DNA of 8,953 nucleotides. Source: DATJSJ01 sp035504175 (lineage in GTDB: Bacteria; Pseudomonadota; Alphaproteobacteria; Acetobacterales; Acetobacteraceae). The stretch is from assembly GCA_035504175.1 (NCBI GenBank), contig DATJSJ010000262.1, positions 1 through 8,953 on the forward strand. Direction: 5' to 3'. The notes under the pieces were generated by a model. That model did no database searches and was not told the origin of the DNA. It worked only from the letters and a program-made list of their open reading frames with translations. The position numbers and the translations under genes were made by a program. Positions within the stretch are counted from its first letter, which is position 1. Each line of letters opens with the position of its first letter. Of the stretch, positions 1-7,359 are shown piece after piece.

Positions 1-1163
1 CGCTGGAACGGCATCATCCGCCGGACATCGACGTCCCACAGATCCATCGGCGGATGCCCGTCGACGATCCAGTCCGCCAGCACGCGCCCGGCGCCACCCG
101 CCGACTGGATGCCGATCGAATTGAAGCCCGCGGCGACGAACAAATTGCGCGCCTCCGGCATCTCGCCGAGCAGGTAGCGATCGTCCGGCGTGAAGCTCTC
201 CGGCCCGTTGAAGAACACCTGGATGCCGAGCCGGCCGAGCGCCGGCACGCGCCGCGCCGCCGCCTCCAGCAACGGCGCCACGTGGTCGAGATCGTCGGGA
301 AGCTGGTCGAAGCAGAATCCCTCCGGGATGCCGTCCATCCCCCAGGGTTTGCCCTGCGGTTCGAACCAGCCGACCAGCAGCTTGCCCGCATCCTCCTTGA
401 AGTACGAACACGCGTCGGCATCGCGCAGCACCGGCAAGCTGCGCGGCAGATCCGGCACCGGCTCTGTCACCACGTAGAAATGCTCGGCAGCGTGCAGCGG
501 CACCGTGGCATCGACCCAGCCGGCGATGTCGCGCGCCCACATGCCGCCGCAATTCACGACGGTGTCCGCGCGGATGGCGCCGGCATCGGTCGCGACGCCG
601 GTGACGCGGCCGTTGCGCACGTGGATTTCCGTGACACGCACGCCTTCGACGATGCGGGCGCCGCCAGCGCGCGCACCGCGGGCGAGCGCCTGCGCGGTGT
701 CGATCGGGTTGGTCTGCCCGTCCTTCGGCAGGTAGACGGCGCCGACCAGGTCAGCGGCGTCCATCAGCGGCCACAGCGCGGCGGCTTCGCGTGGCGTCAG
801 GGTCTCGACCTCGAGCCCGAAGCAGCGTGCCATCGAGGCGCCGCGGCGCAGTTCCTCGAACCGCTCGGCATTGGCGGCGAGCGCGAGCGAGCCGGTCTGG
901 CGGAAGCCGGTGGCCTGGCCGGTTTCCGCTTCCAGCCCGGCGTAAAGCGTAGCGGTGTACTGCGCCAGGCGGGTCAGGTTGTGCGTGGCGCGGAGCTGGC
1001 CCACGAGCCCGGCGGCGTGCCAGGTGGTGCCGCAGGTGAGCTGCCGCCGCTCCAGCAGCACGACGTCGCGACAGCCGCGCTTCGCCAGGTGATAGGCGAC
1101 GCTGCATCCGACGATGCCGCCGCCGATGATCACGATGGCAGCGGCCTCGGGCAGATCGGGCAT
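1..1163 (-). CDS. FAD-dependent amine oxidoreductase, sarcosine/dimethylglycine dehydrogenase family (3' end outside window)
   Basis: The 387 visible residues begin MPDLPEAAAIVIIGGG and form the FAD-binding DAO domain. The Rossmann motif GGGIVGCS lies at residues 14-21. The TTWHAAG segment has His49 at the position where this family attaches FAD covalently to histidine. His228 (HFY) and Tyr254 (SYF) fall where the catalytic His/Tyr pair of Arthrobacter dimethylglycine oxidase lies, as I recall it. GPESFTPD and FNSIGIQSAGGAGR near the visible end are typical of sarcosine-dehydrogenase-like members. Full-length relatives have about 800 residues with a C-terminal folate-binding GcvT domain, so about half the protein is probably missing to the left. 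Start: the ATG is preceded by AGGAG six bases upstream. Expected role: oxidative N-demethylation of a methylated amino acid in the cytoplasm. It is divergent from, and a paralogue of, the gene starting at 1355. Family is well supported; substrate is unknown. Confidence 0.9.
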   Translation of the reverse strand, partial: MPDLPEAAAIVIIGGGIVGCSVAYHLAKRGCRDVVLLERRQLTCGTTWHAAGLVGQLRATHNLTRLAQYTATLYAGLEAETGQATGFRQTGSLALAANAERFEELRRGASMARCFGLEVETLTPREAAALWPLMDAADLVGAVYLPKDGQTNPIDTAQALARGARAGGARIVEGVRVTEIHVRNGRVTGVATDAGAIRADTVVNCGGMWARDIAGWVDATVPLHAAEHFYVVTEPVPDLPRSLPVLRDADACSYFKEDAGKLLVGWFEPQGKPWGMDGIPEGFCFDQLPDDLDHVAPLLEAAARRVPALGRLGIQVFFNGPESFTPDDRYLLGEMPEARNLFVAAGFNSIGIQSAGGAGRVLADWIVDGHPPMDLWDVDVRRMMPFQ

Positions 1164-1169
1164 GGGCGG

Positions 1170-1174
1170 CTCCT
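1170..1174 (-). promoter_or_regulatory. Shine-Dalgarno site of the minus-strand FAD oxidoreductase
   Basis: Read on the minus strand this is AGGAG, six bases before the ATG whose complement is at 1161-1163. It supports that start codon and places the whole leader between the gene and the foldback repeat in only 32 bases. Confidence 0.6.
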
Positions 1175-1195
1175 GCGTTGCGGGCGAGGTTTAGC

Positions 1196-1332
1196 AAGGA
1201 AGGCCAGGGGGCGCTGCCCCCTGGACCCCTGGCAAAGGGCAGTCGCCCTTTGCAAACCCTGGACTTAAGGTCATGGGGTCCGGGGCCGTACGGCCCCGGC
1301 GGGGTGCAGGGGCGGAGCCCCTGGCCTTCCTT
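1196..1332. mobile_element. 137-bp foldback repeat (MITE- or REP-like) with 15-bp terminal inverted repeats
   Basis: The element starts with AAGGAAGGCCAGGGG (1196-1210) and ends with its exact reverse complement (1318-1332). Inside are a 9-bp stem with a 3-base loop (1204-1224), a 9-bp stem with a 4-base loop (1232-1253), a perfect 20-base palindrome (1280-1299) and a 7-bp stem with a 3-base loop (1307-1323). GGACCCC at 1223-1229 also pairs with GGGGTCC at 1275-1281. The only A/T-rich core is around CTTAAG at 1264-1269. It encodes no transposase and shows no clear target-site duplication (left flank GTTTAGC, right flank CCTTCTGC). It fills most of the 191-bp gap between two divergent genes. 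I recall similar G/C-rich foldback repeats between genes in Acetobacteraceae. Whether it is mobile, a REP-like element or a transcription/mRNA structure cannot be told from one copy. Confidence 0.7.
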
Positions 1333-1341
1333 CCTTCTGCC

Positions 1342-1345
1342 GGAG
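1342..1345 (+). promoter_or_regulatory. Probable Shine-Dalgarno site deciding the start of the dimethylglycine-dehydrogenase-like gene
   Basis: GGAG sits nine bases before the ATG at 1355, just outside the foldback repeat. The open frame continues upstream through the repeat to a TTG at 1178, but that stretch would encode a Gly/Pro-rich tail unlike any flavoprotein N-terminus. The start at 1355 is therefore preferred. Confidence 0.5.
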
Positions 1346-1354
1346 TTCCCCCGC

Positions 1355-3775
1355 ATGACCGAGCACGTGCGCGTCGTGGTGATTGGCGGTGGCGTCGTCG
1401 GCTGCAGTTGCCTCTACCACCTGGCTCGTCTCGGCTGGACGGATGCGTTGTTGCTGGAGCAGGACGAGCTCACCTCCGGCTCCACCTGGCATGCCGCCGG
1501 CAACGTGCCGACATTTTCCACCGGCTGGGGCACGATGCGGCTGCAGCACTATTCGACGCAGCTCTATGCCCGCCTGGCCGAGGAGGTCGATTACCCGATC
1601 GGATATCATGTCACCGGCTCGGTGCGCCTGTCGCACACCGAGGCGCGTCTGGACGAGTATCGCTGGGCGCTCGGCATGGCCCGGGCGAACGGGATTGCGT
1701 ACGAGTTGCTGGACCCGGCGGAGCTGCAGCGCCGCTATCCGTTCGTCGAGCTGGACGGGCTGAACGGCGCGTTGTGGGATCCGCTCGATGGCGACATCGA
1801 TCCGGCGCAGCTGACGCAGGCGCTGGCGAAGGGCGCGCGCGATCGGGGTGCGGTGGTGCGGCGGTTCACGCGCGTGACCGGGCTGCGCCAGGCGGCTGGT
1901 GGCGAATGGCAGGTAAGCACCGACAAGGGCGAGATCGTCGCGGAGGTGGTCGTCAATGCCGCGGGCTATCGCGCCGGCGAGGTGATGCGCCTGCTCGGGC
2001 AGGATTTGCCGACGGTTGCGATGTCGCACCAGTATCTCGTGACGGAGGATGCGCCGGAGCTGGCCGGGCGGGAGATGCGGCTGCCGCTGCTGCGCGATCC
2101 GGACGTCTCGTACTATCTGCGGCAGGAGCGCGGCGGGTTCATCCTCGGGCCGTACGAGTGGCAGGCGACGCCGATGTGGCTCGACGGCATTCCCGACGAT
2201 TTCGCGCACAAGCTGTGGAACGACGATCTCGAGCGGCTGGAGAGCTATATCGAGGCGGCCTGCGCGCGGGTGCCACCGCTCGGGCGGGTCGGCGTGCGAC
2301 GGGTGGTGAACGGGCCGATTCCGTATGCGCCGGACGGCCTGCCCTATATCGGGCCGGCGCATGGGCTGCGCGGCTTCTTTCATTGCAATACGTTCAGCTT
2401 CGGGATCGCCCAGGCGGGCGGCGCCGGCAAGGCGCTCGCCGAATATGTCGTGGAGGGCGCGCCGGAATGGGATTTGTGGTCGTGCGATCCGCGCCGCTAC
2501 ACTGGCTACGCCACGAAAAGCTTCACCGTCGCCAAGGCGACCGAGCTGTACCAGAACGAATACGCGCCGGCATTTCCGCACGAGGAACGACCGGCGGCGC
2601 GGCCGCTGCGCACCTCGCCGCTGTATGACAGGCTGACGGCACGGGGCGGGCATTTCGGCACCCGCGGCGGCTGGGAGCGGCCGCTGTGGTTCGGGACGGC
2701 ACATCCGGATGCGCCCGCGCTGTCCTTCCGCCGCCGGCGGGACTGGTTCGAGCCGATGTGCGAGGAGGCGCGGGCGGTGCGGCGCGATGTCGGGCTGCTC
2801 GACCTGCCGGGCTTCACCAAGTTCGAGATCGCCGGCCCGGGTGCGGCGGCGTATCTCGATCGGCTGGTGTGCTCGCGTCTGCCGCGGCCGGGGCGGGTGG
2901 GGCTCGCCTACGCGCTCGATGCGCGTGGGCGGGTGGTGAGCGAGTTCACCCTGACGCGCCTCGCCGAAGACCGGTTTTATGCCTGTTCCGCCGCGGCGGC
3001 GGAGTGGCACGATGCCGACCTGCTGCGCGCGGCCCTGCCGGCGGATGGCAGCGTAAGGCTGGAAGAGGTGTCGGCGCGGCTGGGCACGCTGGTGCTGGCC
3101 GGGCCGCGGGCGCGCGACGTGCTGGCGGCGGTGACTGAGGCCGACCTGTCGAATGCGGCGTTTCCCTGGCTCGCCGCGCGGGAAATCGCGGTCGGTGCAG
3201 CGCGGCTGCTGGCGCTGCGGATCAATTACGTGGGCGAGCTCGGCTGGGAGTTGCATGCGCCGGTCGAGTATCTGCCGGCGATCGAGGCGATGCTCCGGGA
3301 AGCGGGTGCGGCGCACGGCTTGCGCGATTTCGGGCTCTATGCCGTCGACAGCCTGCGGCTGGACAAGGCCTATCCGGGCTGGAAGACTGAGTTGGAGATC
3401 GGGTTCACCCCGCTCGAGGCATCGCTCGACCGGTTCGTCGATCGCGCCAAGCCGGGTTTCGTCGGGCGCGACGCGATTCTGGCGGACGCGGCGCGCGGAC
3501 CATCGCAGCGCCTGGTGCCGTTGGTTCTGGATGAGGCGGGCGATGCCGACGCGCCCGCATGTGCCTCGGTGTTCGCCGCGGGCGCGCGGGTCGGCATCGT
3601 GACCTCCGGCGGCTGGAGCGTGACGCTCGGGCGGAGCATCGCGCTGGCCTATCTGCGCGCCGACTGCGCCCGGCCGGGGATGGCGGTGCAGCTCGATGTG
3701 TTGGGGGAGCGGCGGGGGGCTGCGGTCGGCCAGGCGCCGCTGTTCGATCCGGACAATCTGCGGCCGCGTGCGTGA
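1355..3775 (+). CDS. Dimethylglycine dehydrogenase-like flavoprotein (FAD domain plus GcvT folate domain)
   Basis: The 806-residue protein matches the full architecture and usual length of the family. An FAD/DAO domain (about 1-370) has GGGVVGCS at 11-18 and GSTWHAAG with His46 as the likely covalent FAD site. A linker domain follows (about 370-425), then a GcvT folate-binding domain with its C-terminal barrel (about 430-795). HQY (His225), SYYLRQE (Tyr253) and VNGPIPYAPD (Asn319 onward) closely resemble mammalian dimethylglycine dehydrogenase. So do YVGELGWEL (625 onward) and SLRLDKAY near 670. Glu530 in VSEFTLTRL takes the place of the catalytic Asp of glycine-cleavage T-protein, as I recall for mammalian DMGDH. 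Expected reaction: oxidative N-demethylation in the cytoplasm, yielding methylene-THF. Methylaminobutyrate oxidase and sarcosine dehydrogenase share this fold, so the substrate is open. The start puts the Rossmann strand at the N-terminus. An ABC importer follows 150 bp downstream. Confidence 0.92.
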   Translation: MTEHVRVVVIGGGVVGCSCLYHLARLGWTDALLLEQDELTSGSTWHAAGNVPTFSTGWGTMRLQHYSTQLYARLAEEVDYPIGYHVTGSVRLSHTEARLDEYRWALGMARANGIAYELLDPAELQRRYPFVELDGLNGALWDPLDGDIDPAQLTQALAKGARDRGAVVRRFTRVTGLRQAAGGEWQVSTDKGEIVAEVVVNAAGYRAGEVMRLLGQDLPTVAMSHQYLVTEDAPELAGREMRLPLLRDPDVSYYLRQERGGFILGPYEWQATPMWLDGIPDDFAHKLWNDDLERLESYIEAACARVPPLGRVGVRRVVNGPIPYAPDGLPYIGPAHGLRGFFHCNTFSFGIAQAGGAGKALAEYVVEGAPEWDLWSCDPRRYTGYATKSFTVAKATELYQNEYAPAFPHEERPAARPLRTSPLYDRLTARGGHFGTRGGWERPLWFGTAHPDAPALSFRRRRDWFEPMCEEARAVRRDVGLLDLPGFTKFEIAGPGAAAYLDRLVCSRLPRPGRVGLAYALDARGRVVSEFTLTRLAEDRFYACSAAAAEWHDADLLRAALPADGSVRLEEVSARLGTLVLAGPRARDVLAAVTEADLSNAAFPWLAAREIAVGAARLLALRINYVGELGWELHAPVEYLPAIEAMLREAGAAHGLRDFGLYAVDSLRLDKAYPGWKTELEIGFTPLEASLDRFVDRAKPGFVGRDAILADAARGPSQRLVPLVLDEAGDADAPACASVFAAGARVGIVTSGGWSVTLGRSIALAYLRADCARPGMAVQLDVLGERRGAAVGQAPLFDPDNLRPRA

Positions 3776-3822
3776 CACGCCAGGCCTGCGATTCTTCTCG
3801 TTGACAGGCGGCGGGATGATTG

Positions 3823-3841
3823 CCCGGCCGTGCAGGCCGGG
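3823..3841 (+). terminator. GC hairpin after the dimethylglycine-dehydrogenase-like gene (weak terminator or mRNA-stability candidate)
   Basis: CCCGGCC (3823-3829) and GGCCGGG (3835-3841) form a perfect 7-bp stem with a 5-base loop. It lies 47 bases past the stop codon and about 85 before the next gene. No T-tract follows, so it is not a classical intrinsic terminator. It could reduce read-through or protect an RNA end. Confidence 0.3.
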
Positions 3842-3914
3842 GTTAGGGTCGGGTCCGACGCTTCGTGCCGTGGGCACGCAACTGCAAGCCGCGAATGGCG
3901 GCCGGGGAAGAAAG

Positions 3915-3920
3915 AGGAGG
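3915..3920 (+). promoter_or_regulatory. Strong Shine-Dalgarno site of the substrate-binding protein gene
   Basis: AGGAGG, a full match to the anti-Shine-Dalgarno core, is five bases before the ATG at 3926. It decides the start against an upstream in-frame GTG at 3830. It is the best ribosome site in the window, fitting a binding protein made in excess over its permeases. Confidence 0.8.
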
Positions 3921-3925
3921 TCCGG

Positions 3926-5503
3926 ATGGATCGGTGGAGCGCGTTGAATTCGGCCCTGGCCAGCGGGCGGATCAGCCGGCGGGAGTTCATGACCGCGGCG
4001 GCCGCCCTGGGCGTGTCCGCCTCCGTCGCGACGGCGGCCGGATCGGCGGCGGCGGCCGAGACCCCGAAGCAGGGCGGGCATCTGACGGTCGGGCTGAACG
4101 GCGCCGGCGCCGGCGACAGCCTCGATCCGGCGACCTACACGGCGACCTTCATGCAGGTGGCCGGACTGCAGATCTATGACGGCCTGGCGGAGACGGACGA
4201 GCACAACAAGGTCCGCCCGATGCTGGCGGAGAGCTGGGAGGCAAAGCCCGGCGCGAAGGAATGGGTGTTCAAGCTCCGTCGTGACGTGGTGTTCAACAAC
4301 GGCAAGCCGCTCACCGCCAAGGACGTGGTCTACACGTTCAACCAGCAGCGCCAGCCGAGCTCGAAATCGCCGGCCAAGGCGTTGCTGACCTCGGTGGTCG
4401 ACGTCAAGGCGACCGACACGCATGAGGTGACGTTCACGCTCTCGAGCGGCAATGCCGACATGCCGTATGTCGTCGCCGACTATCACATCGGCATCGGCCC
4501 GGAGGGAACCAACTTCAAGGACGCGGTCGGGACCGGCCCGTATACGCTGGTCAACTTCCAGCCCGGCGTGCGCATGCAGACGAAGCGCAACCCGCATTAC
4601 TGGCGCACCGATCGCGGCTTCGTCGACACGATCGAGACGCTGGCGATCAACGACGACACGGCGCGGATGAGCGCGCTGCTGAGCGGATCGGCGGATCTGA
4701 TCAACCGCGTCGATCCGAAGAGCGTCGCATTGCTGAAGCGCAGCCCGCGCGTGCAGATCTTCGAGATCGCCGGCGCCGCGCACTATACCTTCCCGATGCG
4801 TTGCGACGTCGCGCCGTTCACCGACAACAACGTGCGGATGGGCATGAAGTGGGCGACGGACCGGGAGACCATGGTCCGCAACGTGCTGCTCGGCCATGGC
4901 CGGGTCGGCAACGATCAGCCGATTCCGTCGTTCGACCAGTTCTATGCGGCCGACATCCCGCAGCGGACCTTCGACCCGGACAAGGCGAAGTTCTATTTCA
5001 AGAAGGCGAGTTTCACCGGCCCGGTGACGTTGTCGGTGTCGGACGGCGCGTTCAACGGCGCGGTGGACGCGGCGGAAATCCTGGCCGCCGGGGCGGCCAA
5101 GGCCGGCATCACCGTCAACGTCAACCGCACGCCGGCCGACGGCTATTGGGACAATGTCTGGATGAAAGCGGCCTGGTGCGCCAGCTACTGGGACGGACGG
5201 CCGACCGCCGACCAGATGTTCTCGATCGTCTACAAATCTGATGCGCCGTGGAACGAGAGCTTCTGGAAGGACCCGGCGTTCGACAAGCTGCTGCTCGCTG
5301 CCCGCTCGGAACTGGACGAAGCCAAGCGGCGGCAGATGTATCACGACATGCAGGCGATGGTCACCGACAACTCCGGCGAGATCATCCCGATGTTCAACCA
5401 CACGATCGACGCCGGCTCGTCGCGCGTACGCGGCTTCGTGCAGCGGCCGATCCTGCAGCTCGGCGGCTATCGCGCTCCCAGCATGGTCTGGCTGTCGAGC
5501 TGA
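3926..5503 (+). CDS. ABC importer periplasmic substrate-binding protein, SBP family 5 (peptide/nickel type), Tat signal
   Basis: The 525-residue protein has a twin-arginine export signal: SRREFM at residues 17-22, then an Ala-rich hydrophobic stretch, with likely cleavage before Glu45 after a run of alanines. The predicted mature start has no lipobox cysteine, so it should be a soluble periplasmic protein. Family 5 hallmarks include LAESWE (100-105), FKLRRDVVF...GKPLTAKDVVYT (115-137) and GTGPY (202-206) followed by FQPGVRMQTKRNPHYW. Members bind di- and oligopeptides, opines, nickel chelates, glycosides and other solutes, so the fold does not set the ligand. It heads a Dpp-like importer with the permeases and ATPase downstream, and follows a demethylating flavoprotein. 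This suggests an N-methylated amine, amino acid or short peptide as ligand (inference). The start is fixed by AGGAGG and the complete signal peptide. Confidence 0.93.
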   Translation: MDRWSALNSALASGRISRREFMTAAAALGVSASVATAAGSAAAAETPKQGGHLTVGLNGAGAGDSLDPATYTATFMQVAGLQIYDGLAETDEHNKVRPMLAESWEAKPGAKEWVFKLRRDVVFNNGKPLTAKDVVYTFNQQRQPSSKSPAKALLTSVVDVKATDTHEVTFTLSSGNADMPYVVADYHIGIGPEGTNFKDAVGTGPYTLVNFQPGVRMQTKRNPHYWRTDRGFVDTIETLAINDDTARMSALLSGSADLINRVDPKSVALLKRSPRVQIFEIAGAAHYTFPMRCDVAPFTDNNVRMGMKWATDRETMVRNVLLGHGRVGNDQPIPSFDQFYAADIPQRTFDPDKAKFYFKKASFTGPVTLSVSDGAFNGAVDAAEILAAGAAKAGITVNVNRTPADGYWDNVWMKAAWCASYWDGRPTADQMFSIVYKSDAPWNESFWKDPAFDKLLLAARSELDEAKRRQMYHDMQAMVTDNSGEIIPMFNHTIDAGSSRVRGFVQRPILQLGGYRAPSMVWLSS

Positions 5504-5504
5504 G

Positions 5505-5528
5505 CCGCCGGTGCCGGTGTCGCGGCGG
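5505..5528 (+). other. Weak stem-loop after the substrate-binding protein gene
   Basis: CCGCCG (5505-5510) can pair with CGGCGG (5523-5528) around a 12-base loop, directly after the stop codon in the 73-bp gap before the first permease. Stem-loops here in importer operons often favour the binding-protein mRNA segment over the permease part. In DNA this GC-rich, a 6-bp stem can arise by chance, so support is low. Confidence 0.2.
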
Positions 5529-5576
5529 AACCGGCCGGCGGCGTCCGGCGCGGCCCGCGCATGCGGAACCGCGTAG

Positions 5577-6527
5577 ATGCTGCTGCGGCTGACCGGCGAG
5601 CGCCTGGCGCTCGGCATCCTGACGCTGCTGGCGGTCTCGGTGCTGATCTTCGCCGGCACCGAGCTGCTGCCGGGCGACGTGGCGCAGGCGATCCTTGGCC
5701 AGACAGCGACGCCTGCGGCGGTGGCGGCGATCCGCGAGCAGCTCGGCCTCAACCAGCCGGCCGTGCTGCGCTACCTGCACTGGCTGTGGGGCTTCCTGCA
5801 CGGCGATCTCGGCCGCTCGCTCGCCAACGGGCGGCCGGTCGCGGCGCAGCTCGATTTCCGGCTGCTGAACACGCTGTTCCTGGCCTCGGTCGCAGCCTGC
5901 GTCGCGGTGCCGCTGGCGGTCGTGCTCGGCATCCTGACCGCGATCAACCGCAACGGCGTGTTCGACCGTGTGGTCAACATGCTGTCGCTCAGCGCCGTGT
6001 CGGTGCCGGATTTCTTCATCGGCTACGTGCTGATCCTGATCTTCGCGGTGCAACTCGGATGGCTGCCGAGCCTGGCGGCGGTCACCGGATCGATGTCGCT
6101 CGGGCAGCGGCTGGTGGCGGTCGCACTGCCGGCGACGACGCTGATCCTGGTCGTGCTCGCGCACATGATGCGCATGACGCGGGCGGCGATCATCGGCGTG
6201 ATGGTGCAACCCTTCATCGAGACCGCCTTTCTCAAGGGTCTGCCGCGCTGGCGGGTGGTGGTGCAGCACGCACTGCCGAACGCACTGGCACCGATCATCA
6301 ACGTGGTCGCGATCAACCTCGCCTATCTGATCGTCGGCGTGATCGTGACCGAGGTGGTGTTCGTCTATCCGGGAATCGGCCAGCTCATGGTCGATGCTGT
6401 CTCCAAGCGTGACGTGCCGGTGATCCAGGCCTGCGGCCTGATCTTCGGCGGCACGTACGTGGCGCTGAACATGATCGCCGATCTGCTGGCGATCCTGGTC
6501 AACCCGCGCCTGCGCGTGCCGCGCTAG
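5577..6527 (+). CDS. ABC importer inner-membrane permease, DppB type
   Basis: The 316-residue membrane protein has the DppB/OppB layout: an N-terminal membrane segment (about 10-31), a periplasmic loop with PGD (32-34) and HGDLGRS (75-81), then five further hydrophobic segments (about 98-120, 135-160, 175-198, 237-262 and 283-306). The cytoplasmic EAA loop that docks on the ATPase starts near Glu215 and reads ETAFLKGLPRWRVVVQHALP. PGIG in the late loop is also typical. With the next permease it should form the heterodimeric channel of the importer. The ATG directly follows an in-frame TAG (5574-5576), so no upstream start is possible. Only a weak GGAA at 5565-5568 could serve as ribosome site. 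The assignment to the peptide-type permease family is firm; the ligand is not. Confidence 0.94.
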   Translation: MLLRLTGERLALGILTLLAVSVLIFAGTELLPGDVAQAILGQTATPAAVAAIREQLGLNQPAVLRYLHWLWGFLHGDLGRSLANGRPVAAQLDFRLLNTLFLASVAACVAVPLAVVLGILTAINRNGVFDRVVNMLSLSAVSVPDFFIGYVLILIFAVQLGWLPSLAAVTGSMSLGQRLVAVALPATTLILVVLAHMMRMTRAAIIGVMVQPFIETAFLKGLPRWRVVVQHALPNALAPIINVVAINLAYLIVGVIVTEVVFVYPGIGQLMVDAVSKRDVPVIQACGLIFGGTYVALNMIADLLAILVNPRLRVPR

Positions 6528-6531
6528 ACGC

Positions 6532-7359
6532 ATGCGCATCAGCGGTCATCGCGTCGGTATCGGCCCGTCGATCGGTTTCCTGGTCATCCTGCTCGCGATC
6601 TGGGCGGCCGTGGCCGGGCCGATGCTCGCGCCGTACGGGCCGAACGACATCGTGGGCGATGTCTGGGGCCCGGCCAGCGCGCAGCACTGGCTCGGCTTCG
6701 ACAATCTCGGCCGCGACATGGCATCGCGCATGCTGTATGCAGCGCGCACCACGATCAGCCTGGTCATCGTGACGACCTGCTGCACCTTCGTGATCGGCGT
6801 GATTGCCGGGCTGGCCGCTTCGGTAATCGGCGGCTGGCTCGATATCGTGCTGCTGCGTGTCGTCGATATCATCATGGCGGTGCCGCAGCTCATCCTGGCG
6901 CTGATCGTGCTGTCAGTGCTCGGCACCTCGATCCCGGTGCTGATCGGGACGATTGCGATCCTGGATTCGACACGGGTGTTCCGCCTGACCCGTGCCGTCG
7001 CCATGAACATCACCGTGCTCGACTACGTCGAGGTGGCGCGGCTGCGCGGCGAGGGCCTGTGGTGGGTGATGCGGCGGGAGATCCTGCCCAACTCGCTGCC
7101 GCCCCTGGTGGCGGAATTCGGCATGCGGTTCTGCTTCACGCTGCTGTTCATCGCGGCGCTCAGCTTCCTCGGGCTCGGCATCCAGCCGCCGGCGACCGAC
7201 TGGGGCAGCATGGTGCGGGAGAACGCGCTGGCGATCAATTTCGGCCTGGCCGCGCCGTTGATCCCGGCGGCGGCGATCGCCGTCGTGACCATCGGCGTCA
7301 ACCTCGTGGTCGACTGGTTCCTGTCGATCCACGGCCGCGCGCACGGGGAAGAACTGTGA
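6532..7359 (+). CDS. ABC importer inner-membrane permease, DppC type
   Basis: The 275-residue membrane protein begins with a hydrophobic segment (about 13-33) ending at LAPYGPND. It continues with FDNLGRDMASRMLYAART (56-73), the conserved entry of DppC/OppC permeases. The EAA loop is near residues 167-187 (EVARLRGEGLWWVMRREILP), followed by ALSFLGLGIQPPATDWGSM (209-227), a hallmark of the family. It pairs with the preceding permease. It starts 4 bp after that gene's stop without a visible Shine-Dalgarno site, so translation is probably coupled by re-initiation. Its own stop overlaps the GTG start of the ATPase gene by 4 bases, confirming a tight operon. Confidence 0.94.
   Translation: MRISGHRVGIGPSIGFLVILLAIWAAVAGPMLAPYGPNDIVGDVWGPASAQHWLGFDNLGRDMASRMLYAARTTISLVIVTTCCTFVIGVIAGLAASVIGGWLDIVLLRVVDIIMAVPQLILALIVLSVLGTSIPVLIGTIAILDSTRVFRLTRAVAMNITVLDYVEVARLRGEGLWWVMRREILPNSLPPLVAEFGMRFCFTLLFIAALSFLGLGIQPPATDWGSMVRENALAINFGLAAPLIPAAAIAVVTIGVNLVVDWFLSIHGRAHGEEL

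Noticed and set aside
54..1268. Plus-strand open frame opposite the partial FAD oxidoreductase
   Set aside because: The minus strand encodes the recognisable flavoprotein. The plus-strand translation is low-complexity Arg/Ala/His without motifs and runs into the repeat.
3801..3806. TTGACA, a perfect -35 box, upstream of the binding-protein gene
   Set aside because: No A/T-rich -10 hexamer occurs 16-18 bases downstream (that stretch is CCGGCC), and the GC hairpin lies there. A separate promoter in the spacer is possible but not supported.
3848..3859. Small inverted repeat GTCGG-GT-CCGAC as an operator
   Set aside because: Five-base arms in DNA this GC-rich are expected by chance, and no regulator gene is present to support it.
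3830..3925. Upstream GTG start for the binding protein
   Set aside because: It would place 32 residues before the Tat signal and ignore the perfect AGGAGG five bases before the ATG at 3926.
1271..5752. Very long open frame on the minus strand (over 1,400 codons) antisense to the flavoprotein and binding protein genes
   Set aside because: It is a shadow of the high-GC codon bias of the plus-strand genes. The translation is Arg/His/Gln-rich with no domain motif, and it crosses gene boundaries and the spacer alike.
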